Assembly: GCA_051710585.1 (NCBI GenBank)
Contig: JBPESP010000007.1
Coordinates: 1-18,382, forward strand
Origin: JBPESP01 sp051710585
GTDB taxonomy: Bacteria > Pseudomonadota > Gammaproteobacteria > Enterobacterales > Enterobacteriaceae
Direction of reading: 5' to 3'
DNA: 18,382 bases
Shown here: positions 8,838 to 17,261 of the stretch, in pieces
Position numbering within the stretch: the stretch's first letter is position 1
Layout: every line of letters begins with the position of its first letter
Program-made: the position numbers and the translations under genes
The notes under the pieces: model-generated
Seen by the model: only the letters and a program-made list of their open reading frames with translations
The model's database searches: none
Told to the model about the DNA's origin: nothing

Positions 8838-9335
8838 TCATTTAACCTGTTTTAGAACGTCAGTAGTAATGTCTTTGGCGTTGGTGGCATAAGCCACAGC
8901 ATTAGCATCAATCACCACGTCATAGCCTTCTTTGCTAGCTATACTCTTCACTGCATCCTGAATGTAACTCAGAATCTTATCGCGCTCTTCTGTTTGGCGA
9001 CGATGATTATCTTGCTCAAACAACTGTGCTTTGGTAGAGAGAGTTTCTCGCTGTGCCATGACCATTTTCTCTAGTGAGCTACGCTCGCTGGCTTTCATAA
9101 TGGAGCCGTCACGCTGCAAACGTTGCATCTTGATCTGCAGGTCACGTTCCATGGACTGAAGTTCAGTGGCACGGCCCTTAAATTCGTTTTCGAGCTGGTT
9201 AGCGACTACGATACGCCTCGGCACCTGCTGGAAAATGCTGGAAATGTTAACTACAGCAATTTTATCGGCAGCTTGCGTGACGGCAGAGATGGCGAGTGCT
9301 AAACCTAGGCCCGTGGTATATAACCACTTTTTCAC
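8838..9335 (-). CDS. skp: periplasmic chaperone Skp
   Basis: Skp is the trimeric periplasmic chaperone that holds unfolded outer membrane proteins and delivers them to the BAM complex. I place the start at the GTG at 9335, giving 165 residues (E. coli 161). The protein then begins VKKWL, as the family does, and AAGGAG sits six bases upstream. An earlier in-frame GTG at 9353 would put that ribosome binding site inside the gene. A signal peptide spans residues 1-22, with likely cleavage after TQA before ADKIAVVN. The central part is the charged helical arm region (ENEFKGRATELQSMERDLQ onward), and the C terminus ends DITTDVLKQVK like E. coli. Its classical partner bamA, directly upstream, is a relic. 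Confidence 0.97.
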   Translation of the reverse strand: MKKWLYTTGLGLALAISAVTQAADKIAVVNISSIFQQVPRRIVVANQLENEFKGRATELQSMERDLQIKMQRLQRDGSIMKASERSSLEKMVMAQRETLSTKAQLFEQDNHRRQTEERDKILSYIQDAVKSIASKEGYDVVIDANAVAYATNAKDITTDVLKQVK

Positions 9336-9341
9336 TATAAA

Positions 9342-9347
9342 CTCCTT
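9342..9347 (-). promoter_or_regulatory. ribosome binding site of skp
   Basis: AAGGAG on the minus strand lies six bases before the GTG at 9335. It decides that start against the in-frame GTG at 9353. Confidence 0.8.
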
Positions 9348-9480
9348 AACCACTATTTGTATTTTGCTTCAATGTTAAGTTAGGCGCCAGTGAAACCATG
9401 CTTTTCACATGATATAATCTGTATTTTGGGTTAATACCTCTGTCGCCCTTCTCTTTGCCTGCAAATCATTCCATATAATA

Positions 9481-11527
9481 TTACCATGTTTTGTCGATAT
9501 TACACTTGAACTGCTTTAAGTTGTCGCTATCGTATTTCTTACCCAACTCTGCGAGCGGTGTTGGATTTTCTAGCTGAAATATTCCATACATTACAACCAT
9601 CAAAATAGCTAAAGTACGTACTGAATTGAGATATTTCTTACTCAAGAATAGTGTCAGCACGATAAATTTGGCGCCGGTAATCCCATCGTATTACTAGCTC
9701 CGGTAGCGCTAGATTTGTCAACCAAACAATCCTTATAAATCGAGTACGGTATTAGAACCGTCAGCATAAAAATTGTCGTAGAACCACATATCCCCATATC
9801 AAAATTATCGGCGTCATCAGTGTAAGCACAACCTATGAGCATCAAATTGATACTTTTACTAAACAGAATATAATGGATTACATCGAATGTAATTTTGTCA
9901 TTAGAGCTGGGTAGCTTATCTGACAAGTCAGGCTTACGCGCGAAAAGGAGGTAAAGGAAATAACCTCAATTCAGATTTTTTATAGCTTTAGGCCATGATA
10001 AGAAAAAATCATTGGCAGTGAAGTTGGCGTTGCTATCCACTTTATTGATGTGATTACTTTAGTGTGATTACTTTTTTTTGAGGTTCATATCGCCGCTTCT
10101 AGAAAACACCAAATCGTCACCTAAAGCTGTATTTTATATTATCATACACTTAATCCTAATCCAGGTTGAAATTTATAGAATAGCCCTCTCTTACAATTAA
10201 GGACATAAACGTAGTAGTAACTACACAGTAGTTGCACATATCACAATCAGATAGGTCTGAGTCATCAGCGCTGAAGTCCTTGTAGAAGATCTTACCGCTC
10301 AGGCTGACACTATCCAGTGCCTTTAAAGTACAGATCGGTCATCGACAGTTCGGTATAGGTCTACTAGTCTTTCTTGGTGCCATTAAATCTAATGGAGTCA
10401 GCGGTCTCCCCCCCAGCCAATTATCCTCCTAAATATCAAATTTAAAACTGGCTCCGCTCTCAGTCTTAAAGCTAACGCTGAGTTTTGTAATACGCCGGTA
10501 TTATACTCTTCTATTTTTTGTAGGACCTATATCCACCTGATCTAACGAACCGGGGATAGGGGATAGACTGGGTTTCAGTATTTTTTTCTTTCAAAGGATC
10601 TCAGGTAATTAAAGCGCTCTTTAAATTAATTAACCAGATTTCTACTGAGCCAAGCGCTTTCCATCTAGCGTATTCACGTCGCAGTGGGGAATTTTTAGTA
10701 AAATCGTTGTTTTCAAAGCGCACATGTGGCCAGGCATATACCGGTTGTCCACATCGACACTGATATGCAGCCTGACCTTTTTATTTGCGTCGTTAATTTC
10801 TAGCCGTGTCGCTACGCGGGGTATAAGCCGCGGTCAAGATAAAAACTGCACAGAGCTTCCAGATCGCCGTGCAGCTTTTAAAATTTTTTATTTAAATAAA
10901 TTACCACTATGTTTCTCACAACGGTACTTCATAGCGCAGCTGGAAGCGTGAAATTAGCTCATCGGTCGTGAGAGGGTAGTTTCTGGTAATATTAATTTTC
11001 TAAATTTCGGGTGATTCGGTCTTAAGTGAAGATCACCTTGAGATTAAGGCGATTATGCGATGTAGGCGTGAAAAACTGTCTTGACTATCACGCTGTATTT
11101 CCTAGCGTGAATAATAGAAGTTCTCGAAATCTTTTCTATAATTGGAAATACTGCCAAAATCAAGAGCCTAGCAGACCACAAAGGCTTTTGTAATCCATTT
11201 TTGCTTGAGTATTTCTTCTTTTACTGCCTTTTTCCAGAAAAGGCAGTACTGGTAATGCTTGGACGTTCCTTAACTTGTATGACCAATGGATCCCCCATCA
11301 CACAAAAAAGTTCTAGTGGCGCAAGCGTGTGGGATAATATCCCGATATCTGCATCGGGTAGGTTATATCGCCAAAAAAAAGATAGGCATATTGAGTATCA
11401 TCAATACAGTGATAACTGCTTATATTACTTCGAAATACAGTTTCTTTACTACAAAATCATCTTTACTGTACATATACAGCAGCGGTTACTAAGAAGCAAT
11501 GACACTATAAGCAATTTTATCAGCATC
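9481..11527 (-). pseudogene. bamA: bamA pseudogene (outer membrane protein assembly factor)
   Basis: BamA is the essential beta-barrel insertase of the outer membrane. The relic fills nearly all of the 2.2 kb between rseP and skp. In order on the minus strand: remains of the signal peptide then DFVVKKLYFE (11425-11460; E. coli GFVVKDIHFEG), LVIQVKERPSITSTAFSG (about 11240-11290; LLVQVKERPTIASITFSG), TESGASFKFDI*EDNWLG and NGTKKD**TYTELSM (10320-10475; TESGVSFQAGVQQDNWLG and NGTKNDYQTYAELSV), FYDNFYADGSNTV (9745-9785; FYENFYAGGSSTV), KKYLNSVRT (near 9620) and finally LGKKYDSDNLKQFKCNIDKTW with a stop at 9481, the true family C terminus. There are many internal stops and several frame changes, and about 390 bp are missing relative to a normal 2430-bp gene. 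The 90-residue minus-strand ORF at 9654-9926 is a fragment of it, partly in a shifted frame. Confidence 0.96.
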
Positions 11528-11553
11528 GTATCATGGATTCTTCCTAAGAAGTA

Positions 11554-11572
11554 TCAGACTATTATAGTCTGA
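11554..11572. other. perfect palindrome across the rseP stop codon
   Basis: TCAGACTAT and ATAGTCTGA, nine bases each, are exact inverted copies separated by one base. The rseP stop codon (11562-11564) lies at the centre and is followed by an in-frame TAG. As RNA it could fold with a small loop, but no T-run follows, so it is not a canonical terminator. It may be a new processing or attenuation site after loss of bamA, or chance in AT-rich DNA. Confidence 0.5.
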
Positions 11573-12917
11573 ATAAATCATTGAAAAGTGCCATTCCCAT
11601 TAGCAGTACCAGCAAAATTGAGCCGATACGGTAACTAAAGTTATGCACTTTTTCGGATACTGCCCCTCCTTTGAACTTTTCTATCGTTAGGAAAAGCAAA
11701 TGGCCACCATCTAATACCGGTAATGGGAAAAGATTGATAACTCCAAAATTGATACTTATCAGTGCCAGAAACATTAGATAGTAAATAAAGCCGTATTCCG
11801 CCGATATCCCTGCGCCATGGGCGATGGAAATCGGTCCACTCAGATTATTTATTTTAACATCTCCGGTTATAAATTTACTCAACATACTGACCGTAAGCTG
11901 CATCAATTGCCAAGTTTTTTTAACGGCCTGGACCAAAGCCTGTAGTGGATCATATTTCCAAATACTTCTATATGCCGCTGGCAGCGGGATAATCTTTGGT
12001 ACAACGCCAACAAATCCCTTCACTACCCCTTTTCCCACCGGCTTACTGTCTGGTTGTAGGATAATATTCTGGGCTTTGCCGTATCTATCAATACCCACTT
12101 GAAGTGGCCGGCCGGGATTGTTTTGTACGCAGGTTACAAATGACCTCCATGTAGTGACTGGCTGACTATCAATTTGAACGATCCGATCGCCGGTTTGCAA
12201 ACCGGCTTTCATCGCCGCCGAGCCCGGTTGTACTTCCGCAAGTATCGGTTCGATACGAGGGCCCAGTGGAATAATACCAAGTGCCACGATCGCATCCTGC
12301 TTATTCAGTTCAAACTTCCAGTCGCGCAAATCTAGCGTTTTTCGCTCTGTGCTTTGGGAGCCGAATAGAGCGACGCTGAGGGTAGTTTTACCATCGCCAA
12401 TCTTGTCGATGAGTTGCAGACGAAACGAATCCCAATCAGGCGTTTCAATACCATCAACAGACTTAATTTCTAGGCCAGGAGAAATTTCGGCCTGCGCGGC
12501 AATAGAATGCGGAACCACTTCGCCGATCACCGGCCGATAGATCGGTACGCCGATAATAAACACTAGCCAGTAGGCAAAAATAGCGAAAAGAAAGTTAAAT
12601 ACCGGTCCAGAAGCGATAATTGCGGCACGTTGCCAGATGGTTTTATGGTTGAAAACTTCATGAAGACGTTCAGGTATGACAGTGTCTACCCGCTCATCCA
12701 GCATTTTAACATAGCCACCCAGTGGAATAACAGCGATAACATATTCCGTGCCGCGTTTATCGTGCCGCCGCCACAGTGCACGCCCGAAACCAATAGAAAA
12801 ACGTTTCACCGTTACGCCGCAGCAGCGGGCTATCCAGAAATGGCCGAACTCATGTACCGTTATTAGAATGCCTAGCGCCATGATAAACGCGACAAGACTC
12901 CAGAAAAAATGCAGCAT
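11562..12917 (-). CDS. rseP: site-2 intramembrane zinc metalloprotease RseP
   Basis: RseP cleaves the anti-sigma factor RseA within the inner membrane after DegS, releasing sigma-E during outer membrane stress; it also clears signal peptide remnants. It has 451 residues (E. coli 450). The first membrane helix carries the zinc motif HEFGH (H22, E23, H26). GGYVKMLDER follows, then two periplasmic PDZ domains between about 120 and 310, and the C-terminal NLFPLPVLDGG with the third zinc ligand D403, followed by the last helix and FNDLFRL. The ATG follows GAGGG, and the gene starts 19 bp after cdsA, so the two form one unit. Retaining RseP beside a dead bamA suggests that either envelope stress signalling or signal peptide clearance is still needed. 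Confidence 0.98.
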   Translation of the reverse strand: MLHFFWSLVAFIMALGILITVHEFGHFWIARCCGVTVKRFSIGFGRALWRRHDKRGTEYVIAVIPLGGYVKMLDERVDTVIPERLHEVFNHKTIWQRAAIIASGPVFNFLFAIFAYWLVFIIGVPIYRPVIGEVVPHSIAAQAEISPGLEIKSVDGIETPDWDSFRLQLIDKIGDGKTTLSVALFGSQSTERKTLDLRDWKFELNKQDAIVALGIIPLGPRIEPILAEVQPGSAAMKAGLQTGDRIVQIDSQPVTTWRSFVTCVQNNPGRPLQVGIDRYGKAQNIILQPDSKPVGKGVVKGFVGVVPKIIPLPAAYRSIWKYDPLQALVQAVKKTWQLMQLTVSMLSKFITGDVKINNLSGPISIAHGAGISAEYGFIYYLMFLALISINFGVINLFPLPVLDGGHLLFLTIEKFKGGAVSEKVHNFSYRIGSILLVLLMGMALFNDLFRL

Positions 12918-12936
12918 AGGTGCCCTCAGTCCCGAC

Positions 12937-13797
12937 TCAAATAGCGTTAAAGAACACCAGCATCAGACAAGCGAATACTGGCACTGCAGCAGTTAGGCTG
13001 TCTATACGATCTAAAATGCCGCCATGGCCGGAGATTAAATGGCCGCTATCCTTGATCCCAGCCTCTCGTTTAAACATACTTTCGGTTAAATCGCCTAAAA
13101 CCGACGCCAATGCTGCCATGATTGAGCAGATCAGCAGCGAAAGCGGTGCGGTATCAAGCGGCGCATATTTACCAAAGAGCCAGGCTATTACTGCGGAGGT
13201 AACCAACCCACCCACCAACCCTTCCCAGGTTTTACTGGGAGAAACTTTTGGCACCATTTTATGGTGACCAAACGCTCGCCCAAACATGTAAGCGCCAGAA
13301 TCTACGCCCCATGCTAGCACCATGACATATAATAGCCACCAGGCGCCGATAAAGTGGTTAACATCATAATGCTGCTGACGCAGCGTCACTACACTCCAGA
13401 AGAAAGGTAAAATGGTTAGGATGCCAAACATCATCCGTAGCGATCGTGATTTACGCCACAACATGGCGGAGCGGGGGTAGCACAATACTAGGAACAGCGC
13501 TAAAAGCCACCAGACCAAGGAAACTAACAGGACATATGTCGTCTGCCAGACACTTACAAATGACAGGTAAGCTGGCACAGTAAGTATCATAAACGCCACA
13601 AACAGCAGGCCACAGAGAATGGCCAACCAGATGCGCTGGCTACGCGAGGCTAGTCCAGCAAGCTGCCCCCATTCCCAAGCGCTGAACATGCACACCGTAA
13701 GGACGACTACTGCAAAAGCGATCAGTGGTAATAAAAATAGTGCGGCAATAACAATGGGTATCAAGACCAAAGCAGTAATTAGGCGATACTTCAGCAA
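12937..13797 (-). CDS. cdsA: phosphatidate cytidylyltransferase
   Basis: CdsA makes CDP-diacylglycerol from phosphatidic acid and CTP in the inner membrane, the entry to phosphatidylethanolamine, phosphatidylglycerol and cardiolipin. It has 286 residues (E. coli 285), with about eight hydrophobic helices. The diagnostic C-terminal block spans 232-268: SVLGDLTESMFKREAGIKD followed by HLISGHGGILDRIDS. The start codon is TTG, giving LLKYRLITALVLIP in register with E. coli MLKYRLISAFVLIP, and AGGAGG lies a few bases upstream; no better in-frame start exists. Serine 256 replaces the proline of the usual HLIPGHGG, a one-base change. Upstream is the uppS relic, whose stop overlaps this ribosome binding site, so transcription that once came from dxr-uppS must now cross or start within dead DNA. 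Confidence 0.98.
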   Translation of the reverse strand: MLKYRLITALVLIPIVIAALFLLPLIAFAVVVLTVCMFSAWEWGQLAGLASRSQRIWLAILCGLLFVAFMILTVPAYLSFVSVWQTTYVLLVSLVWWLLALFLVLCYPRSAMLWRKSRSLRMMFGILTILPFFWSVVTLRQQHYDVNHFIGAWWLLYVMVLAWGVDSGAYMFGRAFGHHKMVPKVSPSKTWEGLVGGLVTSAVIAWLFGKYAPLDTAPLSLLICSIMAALASVLGDLTESMFKREAGIKDSGHLISGHGGILDRIDSLTAAVPVFACLMLVFFNAI

Positions 13798-13802
13798 AAA
13801 AA

Positions 13803-13808
13803 CCTCCT
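13803..13808 (-). promoter_or_regulatory. ribosome binding site of cdsA
   Basis: AGGAGG on the minus strand, followed by a T-rich spacer and the TTG start at 13797. The TAG ending the uppS relic (13807-13809) overlaps it. A near-perfect site preserved at the end of a dead gene supports continued selection on cdsA translation. Confidence 0.85.
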
Positions 13809-14570
13809 AGGATACCTTAGCATCATTAGGTACTATTCTATCAAAGCACCGCTTGCTTTTGGCAAAAGCATTCAGTACACCTGTTAAAACAGCGTCATCA
13901 AAATACGACAGTAACATATTGAAAAAATAGTTTTGTAAAGGCAATTTGCTACATAAAAAATTACCGATACGATATTTTCCTCTGGTGTGTATAACGAGAT
14001 CCAGTAGCTGTCTCGTTCATCCAGACTAGTTGGTATAAGGGGTACTCATTTATCTTGTTAGGTCACGGATACCCTCTTGCACCTGCTCAGAAAATTATTG
14101 CATCTCATGAGTAGTCATATCCTAATGTTTACCATAATTCTATGGAATATTCAGGATCAACCTGTCATTATCGTAGGTCAGCAAATCTGAGTGGCGGATC
14201 CGCTCCTACAAATGCATTAAGAAGCGGAAGGTGCATCCCCATGATTCTCCGCTGAACGTTATGTTGATGCAAGCTTTTCACTTTACTCTCCAGAGCCCGG
14301 ATAAAAAAATTTCATCAGCTCGGACACTCCCTGTCTGGGATGCTTCTAGTTTTTGCTGTTGAACGGATACAATGTCAATGCTTTAAAGGCAGTATGTGAC
14401 ACTAAAGCTTACCGCGCGGCAGACTGAATTAATGTCAGTTTTATGACCGAACTACCTAATTTCCCTGATTTTTATCCCAGCCGGCTGTTGTCATTCATAA
14501 TTATTACTCACATAGTGTGGTAAAAAAAGGAAGGCAACGCTTTTGGTTCTCACTAATTGTCAGATGAAAT
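13807..14570 (-). pseudogene. uppS: uppS pseudogene (undecaprenyl diphosphate synthase)
   Basis: UppS (IspU) makes the C55 lipid carrier for peptidoglycan and O-antigen. The relic is readable over nearly its whole length on the minus strand with stops read through: VIIMNDNSRLG (E. coli AIIMDGNGRWA), ALTLYPFNSKN (ALTLYAFSSEN), VKSLHQHNVQRRIMG (VKSLHRHNVRLRIIG; about 14240-14290), ERIRHSDLLT, RLILNIP*NYG (GLTLNIAANYG), LLDLVIHTRGKYRIGNFL (PVDLVIRTGGEHRISNFL) and VLNAFAKSKRCF (ALNAFANRERRF; near 13850-13890), ending in TAG at 13807-13809. From ERIR to the end, roughly 130 codons keep one reading frame but contain several stops; two or so frame changes lie further upstream. The pattern is substitution-driven decay. 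The catalytic aspartate motif is degraded to MND. The 155 bp between this relic and the dxr hairpin are unreadable. Confidence 0.96.
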
Positions 14571-14726
14571 CACGCTAACATATTTACTCATTGAAAATAC
14601 TACTGTCTTACTGGGGAAAGCCCCTCTAATGGGCAGAATACGTGTGCATACAAAGCCTGTAACTATTTTACTTGGCTGGCTTTTATCGATGGAATTAAGT
14701 GGAGTAGACTATGTCATTTGACAAAT

Positions 14727-14757
14727 AAGGCATCGAGGCCCCCCCCAGCGGTGCCTT
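14727..14757 (-). terminator. hairpin at the dxr stop codon, possible weak terminator
   Basis: AAGGCA and TGCCTT pair at the ends, and a run of eight G on the minus strand (14739-14746) lies inside. The stem overlaps the dxr stop and is followed on the minus strand by TTATTTG. It might act as a weak intrinsic terminator now that uppS is dead, but the inner pairing is poor and the T tract is broken. Confidence 0.3.
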
Positions 14758-15952
14758 AATGTCCAAAATAAATAATGCTCTGGCGGGCTTTTTCTCGAGC
14801 CTGGCTATCGATAGCTAGCACTTCTTCTACACTGTCCGGTTCAGGTAGATTAATTTGTTCCAGTACTCGCCGATTTACAGCAGCGATAGCGGTAAAACAA
14901 ATATCGCCACGTAAAAATGCTGCTACTGCAATTTCATTGGCGGCATTGAGCGTGGTTGTCGCTGCTTGCCCCTGTTTACTGGCGTCAACAGCCAATTGCA
15001 GACTGGGATAGCGTGCAGTGTCCGGCTGCGAAAAACTCAACGTACCGAGGCGTAAAAAATCCAGCGGCGCGACCCCGGACGGAACCCGTTCGGGGTACGC
15101 CATTGAGTGAGCGATTGGCGTCCGCATATCTGGAGATCCCAATTGCGCTAACACGCTGCCGTCGGTGTAGCGCACCATGGAATGAATGATGGATTGGGGA
15201 TGCAGCAGCACCTCCATCTGCTCTGCTGCAGCATTAAATAACCAGCGTGCTTCGATATATTCCAAACCTTTGTTCATCATGGTGGCGGAGTCCACTGAAA
15301 TCTTTCGGCCCATCGACCAATTAGGATGGGCGCAGACCTGCTCCGGCGTCATTTTAGCTAACGCTTCCAGCGGTGTCTTGTGAAAGGGCCCGCCAGAGCC
15401 CGTCAATAGGATACGCGACACCCCATGTTCCGCCAGGGAAGCATAACCCAACCCACGCTGAAGTGGTTCTGGTAAGCTCTGAAAAATCGCGTTGTGTTCG
15501 CTATCTACCGGCAGTAGCCGGGCATGATGGCGCCGCGCTTCATCCATGAAAAGTCGGCCACAAGTGACGAGGGACTCTTTATTGGCCAGCAAAACTCGTT
15601 TGCCAGCTCGCAACGCCGCCAGTGTTGCAGCAAGCCCAGCAGCACCGACAATTGCAGCCATCACTGTATCCACCTCATCTAGCGCTGCTAACTCACAGAT
15701 TGCTTGTGCCCCCGATAGTACAGCGGTGGGGACTCCCGCCGCAGCTAAATTAGTTTTGAGGGCCCGAGCTGCGACATCATTCGCCATACAAGCGTAGGCG
15801 GGACGGAAAGCCAAGCACTGCTCAGTCATCAAGCCAACGTTATTGCCTGCTACCAGTGCACGCACGGTGTATTGGTCGAGATTGTGTTTTACCACTGCCA
15901 GTGTACTGGTACCAATGGAGCCGGTACTGCCCAGAATCGTCAAATGTCGCAT
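14756..15952 (-). CDS. dxr: 1-deoxy-D-xylulose 5-phosphate reductoisomerase
   Basis: Dxr (IspC) converts DXP to MEP with NADPH, the committed step of the MEP route to IPP and DMAPP. It has 398 residues, identical to E. coli. The NADPH-binding GSTGSIG lies at 8-14, LANKESLVTCGRLF at 122-135, and metal ligands D150, E152 and E231 in PVDSEHNAIFQ and MNKGLEYIEARWLF. H209, N227 and K228 also match, and NWSMGRKISVDSATM is intact. The ATG follows a modest AGAGTAAC. Isoprenoids are still needed for quinones and tRNA modification, so retention makes sense even if the adjacent uppS is lost. Upstream, frr and pyrH are relics, leaving dxr as a lone gene with about 2.4 kb of dead DNA before it. No clear promoter was found, and the 110 bp just upstream hold nothing recognisable. 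Confidence 0.99.
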   Translation of the reverse strand: MRHLTILGSTGSIGTSTLAVVKHNLDQYTVRALVAGNNVGLMTEQCLAFRPAYACMANDVAARALKTNLAAAGVPTAVLSGAQAICELAALDEVDTVMAAIVGAAGLAATLAALRAGKRVLLANKESLVTCGRLFMDEARRHHARLLPVDSEHNAIFQSLPEPLQRGLGYASLAEHGVSRILLTGSGGPFHKTPLEALAKMTPEQVCAHPNWSMGRKISVDSATMMNKGLEYIEARWLFNAAAEQMEVLLHPQSIIHSMVRYTDGSVLAQLGSPDMRTPIAHSMAYPERVPSGVAPLDFLRLGTLSFSQPDTARYPSLQLAVDASKQGQAATTTLNAANEIAVAAFLRGDICFTAIAAVNRRVLEQINLPEPDSVEEVLAIDSQAREKARQSIIYFGH

Positions 15953-16065
15953 AAAGTTACTCTATAACCGTCTATACCGTTTGGAATATGAAAGAAATTT
16001 TTAGTCTGAGACAATGCCACCATTTATCTATGGTGGTTTATACAAAAAATGCCTTAAACTTAAGA

Positions 16066-16204
16066 TTTCTATTAATTTTATTTTTCTATAGGAGTTAATT
16101 TATTAATATTTTTAATACAGGCCTCTGTCAGCCTTTGAATCTCCTCCTTGGACGTTATGTATCTTTTAGTAATAAAAGTGCCTTTTTGATATCCATATTA
16201 TCCA
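16066..16204 (-). pseudogene. frr: frr remnant (ribosome recycling factor), 3' end only
   Basis: Frr splits post-termination ribosomes with EF-G and is essential in studied bacteria. On the minus strand DNMDIKKALLLLKDT matches Frr DANDKVKALLKDKE. After one frame change, KEEIQRLTEACIKNINKL matches the C-terminal QDDVQKLTDAAIKKIEAAL, continuing in weak register to the expected end near 16066. About 46 of 185 codons remain. The first 130 or so codons, and the pyrH-frr spacer, are gone, so the pyrH 3' end now lies almost directly against this fragment. It cannot encode a functional factor. Confidence 0.85.
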
Positions 16205-16990
16205 TGACTACTACCTTCCTGGCACGCGCCACACTTCTTCAATATTCGAAGAAGTGTATTAGCAGATTCTGAATACCCATGCTAGCCTAAAGGCTGTCAT
16301 ATCCATGACTTTTAATTCTTTTATTCAGGCTTCAGGAGATCCTTATAACTCAACTTATTATAAAGTGTATAACCTGAACATTTTACTGGATTAGCGGAAA
16401 GGACGTCACCCACTTTTGTCGCTTTCAGAATGGCTTTAGCTTTTATTTCAATGCTGCATAGATAATCCAAAGAATTTATAGTGATGAACAGAATATCAAA
16501 TAGGTCAGTGATAACAGGTAATAATATATTAGTATGACAATACAAGAACGTATTTTCCAGCTGATAGCGCAGTTAGGCCATATTAAGCGCAAAATATCCT
16601 ATAAACTGGTATTAAGTGGTGAAGCCATTTCACAATATTTAAAGAGGTTTGCAAAAAAAACAATATTTATAATGTTCAATAGAACGTTACTAGAATTTTC
16701 TTGGGTTTTAAGACAGAGCCATACCCATAGGCGCGGGAGATTAAGATAAATTTATACTGACCCATCTCGGAGACTGCTACTAGACCTGATTATTGTCAGG
16801 TACGAATTCGACAATATCGGTGTGATATATTGTCCTGGCATTATAACTACTATTTAGGAAAAGCATAATTCTAAAGGGGGGTATGTAACCCAAAAATAAG
16901 CCAATAGAGGGATCGTCCTGATTGAATTCGACCTCGACTATGTAATATCTAAAGTATTATTCTAGGAAGGGGCTTTGTGGCAACCGCTAG
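16205..16990 (-). pseudogene. pyrH: pyrH pseudogene (UMP kinase)
   Basis: PyrH phosphorylates UMP to UDP, essential for pyrimidine nucleotides in enterics. The clearest part is the frame at 16321-16545, with CSIEIKAKAILKATKVGD and YTLYNKLSYKDLLK against E. coli RGIEIEADVVLKATKVDG and ATMYEQLTYSEVLE. KELKVMDMTAFRLA (near 16280-16320) matches KELKVMDLAAFTLA. Further upstream, CEMASPLN matches RLMSAIPLN and PMGMALS matches HMGMLAT. A 31-codon stretch with several stops is colinear with the glycine-rich GVVIGGGNLFRG region, but its glycines are lost. The 5' 50 codons are not recognisable. Stops, frame changes and a destroyed nucleotide-binding loop rule out function. Confidence 0.93.
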
Positions 16991-17241
16991 CTGATCTTGG
17001 TGGAGGAAGACGTGCTGCTACCCTATCAGCAATATTAGAATATATTATCTCAGATTCTAGACCGTTCAGAGGTGAACATTGTATACTGGTACTGCCAGGC
17101 ATACAGTACCAGTGACTCAATACTGAAAGGCTCAGATAGAAAATATGCTCAACTTTATAGTTGGTGAGGAATGACGTTAGATTAGAGTTTATAATATAAA
17201 GAGAGCAGCACCGAGATTTTTTTTGGTAGCATTCTGGGGCA

Positions 17242-17259
17242 GCCTTTCTATCGAAAGGC
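17242..17259 (-). terminator. hairpin at the expected end of tsf, terminator relic
   Basis: GCCTTTC-TATC-GAAAGGC forms a perfect 7-bp stem with a 4-base loop. It sits just after the last recognisable tsf codons, where enterics have a tsf terminator. No T tract follows on the minus strand now, so it is probably a decaying terminator rather than an active one. Confidence 0.45.
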
Positions 17260-17261
17260 GA

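Noticed and set aside
9654..9926. A 90-codon minus-strand ORF between skp and rseP as a possible new membrane protein.
   Set aside because: A neighbouring frame of the same strand reads FYDNFYADGSNTV of BamA, and its tail lies in BamA register; it is part of the bamA relic.
11201..11572. Plus-strand ORFs upstream of rseP's end.
   Set aside because: They lie antisense to the bamA signal peptide and first POTRA relic and match no known family.
16321..16545. A 74-residue ORF taken at first for part of frr.
   Set aside because: Its motif KATKV followed by YTLYNKLSYKDLL belongs to UMP kinase. It is a pyrH fragment, and frr begins further left.
16534..16749. Plus-strand ORF containing YKLVLSGEAIS, strikingly like the UMP kinase N terminus (YKRILLKLSGEAL), suggesting an inverted piece of pyrH.
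   Set aside because: The minus strand over the same bases reads as the colinear middle of the pyrH relic (CEMASPLN, PMGMALS and flanks), so the plus-strand likeness is antisense coincidence.
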